The notes beneath the pieces are model-generated. The model saw nothing but the letters and a program-made list of their open reading frames with translations, was not told the origin of the DNA and did not search any database. From JAJXZJ01 sp050012855 (GTDB taxonomy: Bacteria; Verrucomicrobiota; Verrucomicrobiia; Limisphaerales; J093): a stretch of DNA of 64,000 nt. The stretch is from positions 1 through 64,000 of the forward strand of contig JBEKGJ010000022.1 in assembly GCA_050012855.1 (NCBI GenBank), written 5' to 3'. The first letter of the stretch is position 1; every line of letters begins with the position of its first letter. Both the position numbers and the translations under genes were made by a program. Positions 60,449 to 64,000 of this stretch are shown one piece after another.

Positions 60449-61927
60449 ATGTTGCTCCTGACGCCCATTTTGCTCGTGCCGGTGCTGGCGGGTCTGCTGT
60501 GCCTGGTGGTGCGGTCGCCGCGGGTGATGGCGGCGCTCGGGGTGCTGGCGTTCAGCGCCACGCTCGGACTGGGCCTTGCCCTGGTCCAGCAGGTGTTGGC
60601 CCGCGGCGTGGTCACCGAGTGGCGTGAGTTTTTTTCCGCGGACGCCCTCAGCGCCTGGATGGTGTTGCTCATCTCGGTCGTGTCGCTGGCGACCTCGCTT
60701 TACGCCGGGCGCTACTTCCGGCGCGACGTGGCCGCCGGCACCGTGACGCCGGGCCGGGTGCGCGAATTCTTCGTGCTCACGCCGCTGTTTGGCGCCGGCA
60801 TGTTTCTCGTGGTGCTGGCGAACAACCTCGGCGTCATGTGGGCGGCGGTGGAAGGCACGGCGCTGTCTTCGGTGCTCCTGGTGGCGCTCTACAACCGGCG
60901 CAACTCGCTCGAAGCCGCCTGGAAATACGTCATCCTCGGCAGCCTGGGCCTGGCGCTGGCCCTGATGGGCACGGTGTTTGTTTATGCCGCCGCCTGCAAA
61001 AACAACCCGCAGTCGCTGCCCAGCTTCAACTGGTCCTATTTGATGAGCGTGGCCGGCCAGCTCGACCCGCATCTGCTCAAGCTGGCCTTCGTGTTCGCGT
61101 TCGTCGGCTATGGCACCAAGGCCGGTCTCGCGCCCATGCACACCTGGCTGCCCGACGCGCACAGCGAGGCGCCGTCGCCCACCAGCGCCATGCTCTCGGG
61201 CGTGTCGCTCAAGATCGCGCTCTACGCCTTGCTGCGGTTCCACATTCTCACCACCACCTGCCTGGACTCCGGGTTCAGCCGCTATTTTCTCCTGGGCTTC
61301 GGGCTGTTCTCCATGTTCCTCGCCGCGCCCTTCATTCTGGTGCAGAAAAACCTCAAACGGATGCTCGCCTATTCGAGCCTGGAACACGTCGGCCTCATCT
61401 GCACTGGCTTTGCCCTGAACTCGCCCGTGACCATTTTCGGCGCGCTGCTCCACATGGGCTATCACGCGCTGACCAAACCGGTGCTGTTCTTCGCCGCGGG
61501 CAACATCCATCAGACCTTCCACTCGCTCGAATTCCGGGTCATCGGCCCGGGCGTGGGGAAGGTGCTGCCGGTCACGGCGCTCTTGATGGGATTGGCCGCC
61601 CTCGCCGCCGTCGGGCTGCCGCCGTTCGGACTGTTCCTGAGCGAACTGACCATCATCAGCGGTGGCATCGCGTCGCAGCAAACAACCGTCAGCGTGCTGA
61701 TTCTGGTGGCGCTGCTGGCGTCGTTCTGCGGCATCCTGCAACAACTCACCCGCATCCTGCTGGGCGCCCGCAAGCCCGGCGACCGCGCCAGCGACGCGCG
61801 CCGCCTGGACGGGGTGCCGGCCATGGCGATGCTCCTGGGTGGATTGCTGCTCTTCAGCGTGTGGCTGCCCGCGCCGCTGCTCGAATTGTTGCACCAGGCG
61901 GCGGGCATCATCGGAGGCAAGCCGTGA
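60449..61927 (+). CDS. hyfF: Hyf-like membrane subunit F, copy B
   Basis: A 492-residue paralogue of the copy A protein. VGYGTKAGLAPMHTWLPDAH then SEAPSPTSAML, and NLKRMLAYSSLEHVGLI are the pump features. LPPFGLFLSELTII is conserved. The stop overlaps hyfG's GTG. Confidence 0.92.
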   Translation: MLLLTPILLVPVLAGLLCLVVRSPRVMAALGVLAFSATLGLGLALVQQVLARGVVTEWREFFSADALSAWMVLLISVVSLATSLYAGRYFRRDVAAGTVTPGRVREFFVLTPLFGAGMFLVVLANNLGVMWAAVEGTALSSVLLVALYNRRNSLEAAWKYVILGSLGLALALMGTVFVYAAACKNNPQSLPSFNWSYLMSVAGQLDPHLLKLAFVFAFVGYGTKAGLAPMHTWLPDAHSEAPSPTSAMLSGVSLKIALYALLRFHILTTTCLDSGFSRYFLLGFGLFSMFLAAPFILVQKNLKRMLAYSSLEHVGLICTGFALNSPVTIFGALLHMGYHALTKPVLFFAAGNIHQTFHSLEFRVIGPGVGKVLPVTALLMGLAALAAVGLPPFGLFLSELTIISGGIASQQTTVSVLILVALLASFCGILQQLTRILLGARKPGDRASDARRLDGVPAMAMLLGGLLLFSVWLPAPLLELLHQAAGIIGGKP

Positions 61928-63528
61928 ACCTGGCGCACGTTTCCAACGACCTCCAGCCCGCGGTTGAAGAAATCACCCGGCGCTTTCAAGGCCGGTTCGA
62001 CGCCTGCGTCGCCCCGCGCCTCAACGAAGTTTATTTTCATGCCCGCCTGGAGACGGTCGCCGGTTTCTGCGCCCACCTGTATCGCAACTGGAACGCCCGC
62101 CTGGTGAACGTGTTCGCCGACGACGCCCGAGCGGACGCCGGGGTGTTCCATCTCTACTACGCGATGGCCCTCGATGCGGCGCACGGGTTTCTCATCCTGC
62201 GCGTGCCGGTGGCCGCGGCGATGCCGGAGTTCCCGTCCTTGGCCAACGCCATTCCCGCCGTGAACTGGCAGGAGCGCGAAGTGCAGGACCTATTCGGTTT
62301 GAAGCTGATCGGCCACCCCAACCCGCGCCGTTGCGCCCTGCACGACGACTGGCCGGAGGTTTATCCGCTGCGCAAGGACTTCGATTTGAAGACCGTGCTG
62401 CCGCCGTTTCAGGGCGAACGCCACAAGTTCCGCCAGGTGGAAGGGGAAGGCGTGTTTCAGGTGCCCGTGGGACCAGTGCACGCCGGCATTATCGAGCCGG
62501 GACACTTCCGGTTCAGCGTGGCCGGCGAGCCGGTGCTCTACCTCCAGTTGCGCCTGTTCTACACCCACAAAGGCACGGAGAAACTATTCGAGCATCTGCC
62601 CTTCGCGCATGGCGTCCGCCTGGCGGAGAGCATTTCCGGCGATTCCAGCTTCGCCCACGCGACGGCCTTCTGCCATGCCGTCGAGCGCGCGGCGGGCGTC
62701 GAAGCACCGCCCCGCGCCCGGGTGGCGCGTTCCGTGTGTCTGGAACTGGAGCGTCTCCACAATCACCTCGCGGACATCGGCGCGATTTGCACGGACGTGG
62801 CCTTCGTCACGGCGAACATGCACGCCCTGCGGCTGAAGGAGCGAATCCTGCGCATCAATGAACACCTCACCGGCAACCGTCTCCTGCGCGGCATGGCCTG
62901 CCTGGGCGGCGTGCGCTTCGACTGGGACGCCGGCCAGCTCCAAGCCCTCACCGAACTGGTCGCGCAGTTGCGGCCCGAGTTCGCGTCGCTCGTGCAGCTC
63001 ATCGAAGACTCCTCGTCCACCCTCGACCGCTTGGAAACCACCGGCCTGCTCAAGCCCGAAGTAGCCCGCGACCTGGGCATCGTCGGCATCGCCGGCCGGG
63101 CCTCCGGTTTCGACCACGACCTGCGCCGCGATTTCCCGCACGCCGCCTACGACCAGGTGAAGGTCAAGGTGCCCGTGTATCGGGTCGGCGACGTGAAACA
63201 CCGCCTGCAGGTGCGCGTGGACGAAGTGCGCGAGTCCTTTTCGCTCATCGAGCAGTTCACCGCGAGGCTGCCCGGCGGCCCCTTGCGCGCCGAAGTGGGC
63301 GAGGTGCCGGCCAACCGCGTGGCCCTCGGCTACGTCGAAGGCTGGCGGGGCGAAATCTTCCACTGGATTCGCACCGCTCCGGGCAACCGGCTGGCCAGGT
63401 GCAAAATCAAAGACCCGTCGCTCCAGAACTGGCCCGCACTAAGCGAAGCGATTCTGGGCAACATCATCCCCGACTTCCCCGTCGTGAACAAGAGCTTCAA
63501 CCTGTCGTATTCCGGAACCGACCGCTGA
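61924..63528 (+). CDS. hyfG: Hyf/Hyc-like large subunit (NuoCD type) without NiFe ligands, copy B
   Basis: A 534-residue protein from GTG at 61924. The NuoC part ends near NWQEREVQDLFGL, and the NuoD part has VGPVHAGIIEPGHFRFSVAG. The L1 position is AESISGDSSFAHA (235-247) with no cysteine. The C-terminus is NKSFNLSYSGTDR, also cysteine-free. Both NiFe ligand pairs are thus missing, as in copy A. The pair shares the end motif NKSFNLSY. Confidence 0.93.
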   Translation: MNLAHVSNDLQPAVEEITRRFQGRFDACVAPRLNEVYFHARLETVAGFCAHLYRNWNARLVNVFADDARADAGVFHLYYAMALDAAHGFLILRVPVAAAMPEFPSLANAIPAVNWQEREVQDLFGLKLIGHPNPRRCALHDDWPEVYPLRKDFDLKTVLPPFQGERHKFRQVEGEGVFQVPVGPVHAGIIEPGHFRFSVAGEPVLYLQLRLFYTHKGTEKLFEHLPFAHGVRLAESISGDSSFAHATAFCHAVERAAGVEAPPRARVARSVCLELERLHNHLADIGAICTDVAFVTANMHALRLKERILRINEHLTGNRLLRGMACLGGVRFDWDAGQLQALTELVAQLRPEFASLVQLIEDSSSTLDRLETTGLLKPEVARDLGIVGIAGRASGFDHDLRRDFPHAAYDQVKVKVPVYRVGDVKHRLQVRVDEVRESFSLIEQFTARLPGGPLRAEVGEVPANRVALGYVEGWRGEIFHWIRTAPGNRLARCKIKDPSLQNWPALSEAILGNIIPDFPVVNKSFNLSYSGTDR

Positions 63529-63531
63529 CCT

Positions 63532-64000
63532 ATGTTTGGCATTCTTGGCAAAAGCCTCGCCACCGGCATCGTCACGACGAGCTACCCCGTTACCTCGCCC
63601 GACGTGTCCGCCCACGCCCGCGGCCGCCCGGAGATTGACTGGGCCAACTGGAAAGACGCCCGTCCTGCTGCCGCTGTTTGCCCGACCGGCGCCATTTCGT
63701 ATCAGGACGCGAACGGTCAGCGGGTCGCCCGGTTCGACCTGGGCAAGTGTGTCTTCTGCGGCCTCTGCGCCGACGCCGACCAAGCCATCCGCATGACCAA
63801 CGTCTGCGAATGTGCCGCCCGCCACCGCGACGACCTGGTGACCAGCGCCAGCTACGGCCTCAAGACCGACGGCATCCACGCTGGTCTGGTCGCGCCGCCC
63901 GTCACCGCCCAATCTGGGTCGGGCACTTCCTTGCCCTTGCCGGGCCGATCGCTCGAAGCTCTCGGTCAACAAATCGAAGAACGCGCCCGCCAAATCTTCG
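63532..64000 (+). CDS. hyfHI: ferredoxin-NuoB-type subunit (HyfH-HyfI), copy B, partial
   Basis: An open frame to the right edge (156 residues visible). The ferredoxin part has C50 (AVCPTGAI) and C73-x-x-C76-x-x-C79 (KCVFCGLC), enough for one 4Fe-4S cluster; copy A has two. Two more cysteines follow in VCECAARHR. The visible end (EALGQQIEERARQIF) is where the NuoB part of copy A begins. The protein is cut by the window. Confidence 0.85.
   Translation, partial: MFGILGKSLATGIVTTSYPVTSPDVSAHARGRPEIDWANWKDARPAAAVCPTGAISYQDANGQRVARFDLGKCVFCGLCADADQAIRMTNVCECAARHRDDLVTSASYGLKTDGIHAGLVAPPVTAQSGSGTSLPLPGRSLEALGQQIEERARQIF

Noticed and set aside
48552..64000. NiFe hydrogenase or formate hydrogenlyase
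   Set aside because: Both large subunits lack the four ligand cysteines, and no formate dehydrogenase or maturation genes are present.

Overview
The window is about 64 kb of GC-rich bacterial DNA. It most likely comes from a Verrucomicrobiota genome, Limisphaerales/Pedosphaera-like. The evidence is the mix of an LpxC-FabZ fusion, a DUF1559-type prepilin protein, Tat-exported Gfo/Idh/MocA oxidoreductases, a Uma2-type nuclease, hairpin-rich interspersed repeats, and integron cassettes with attC-like sites. No rRNA or ribosomal protein operon is present, so the taxonomy is inference.

Layout: 1-420 is the end of a minus-strand integron-type cassette. 900-6620 holds a broken nucleotidyltransferase, an acyl-CoA ligase, a 146-bp tandem repeat, a Uma2 protein and a Gfo/Idh oxidoreductase. 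6868-14280 is a fluoride-response island. Three separate fluoride (crcB-type) riboswitch aptamers each precede a transcription unit: (1) cation/proton antiporter, UspA and enolase; (2) a P-loop ATPase and a helical protein; (3) a metallophosphoesterase-dUTPase fusion and a dynamin-like GTPase. In all three the 3' strand of the aptamer can pair with the sequence just before the start codon, which suggests translational control.

14500-25200 holds housekeeping and metabolic genes: an MFS transporter, a Nudix-TadA fusion, UvrC, a second Gfo/Idh enzyme, a DUF2292 protein, an M14 deacylase, tRNA-Cys, a DUF3034 porin-like protein and O-acetylhomoserine sulfhydrylase. 25430-29140 is a decayed integron: a minus-strand IntI remnant followed by four plus-strand cassettes separated by recognisable attC sites, the last carrying a RelB/MazF-like toxin-antitoxin pair. 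It is followed by an AraC regulator with a methanol:corrinoid methyltransferase (MtaB), and by a duplicated 3' end of the sulfhydrylase gene ahead of a cysTWA sulfate transport operon. 35018-36358 is pyrH-frr. 36504-40438 holds indolepyruvate oxidoreductase (iorAB) and a sodium:solute symporter. 40759-41976 is a second, smaller cassette-like cluster. 42323-48175 has a prepilin protein, a GltD-like oxidoreductase, lpxC-fabZ, lpxA and an EamA transporter.

48552-64000 holds two tandem, diverged copies of a Hyf/formate-hydrogenlyase-like membrane complex in the order B-C-E-F-G-HI. The catalytic-type large subunits of both copies lack the cysteine pairs that hold the NiFe centre, so these are energy-converting hydrogenase-related (Ehr-type) complexes rather than hydrogenases. 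The first copy carries an HTH-EIIA regulatory gene and a tiny membrane protein inside the operon. The second copy runs off the right edge.

The most notable points are the triple fluoride-riboswitch island with unfamiliar target genes, the tandem NiFe-less complexes, and the relic integron.
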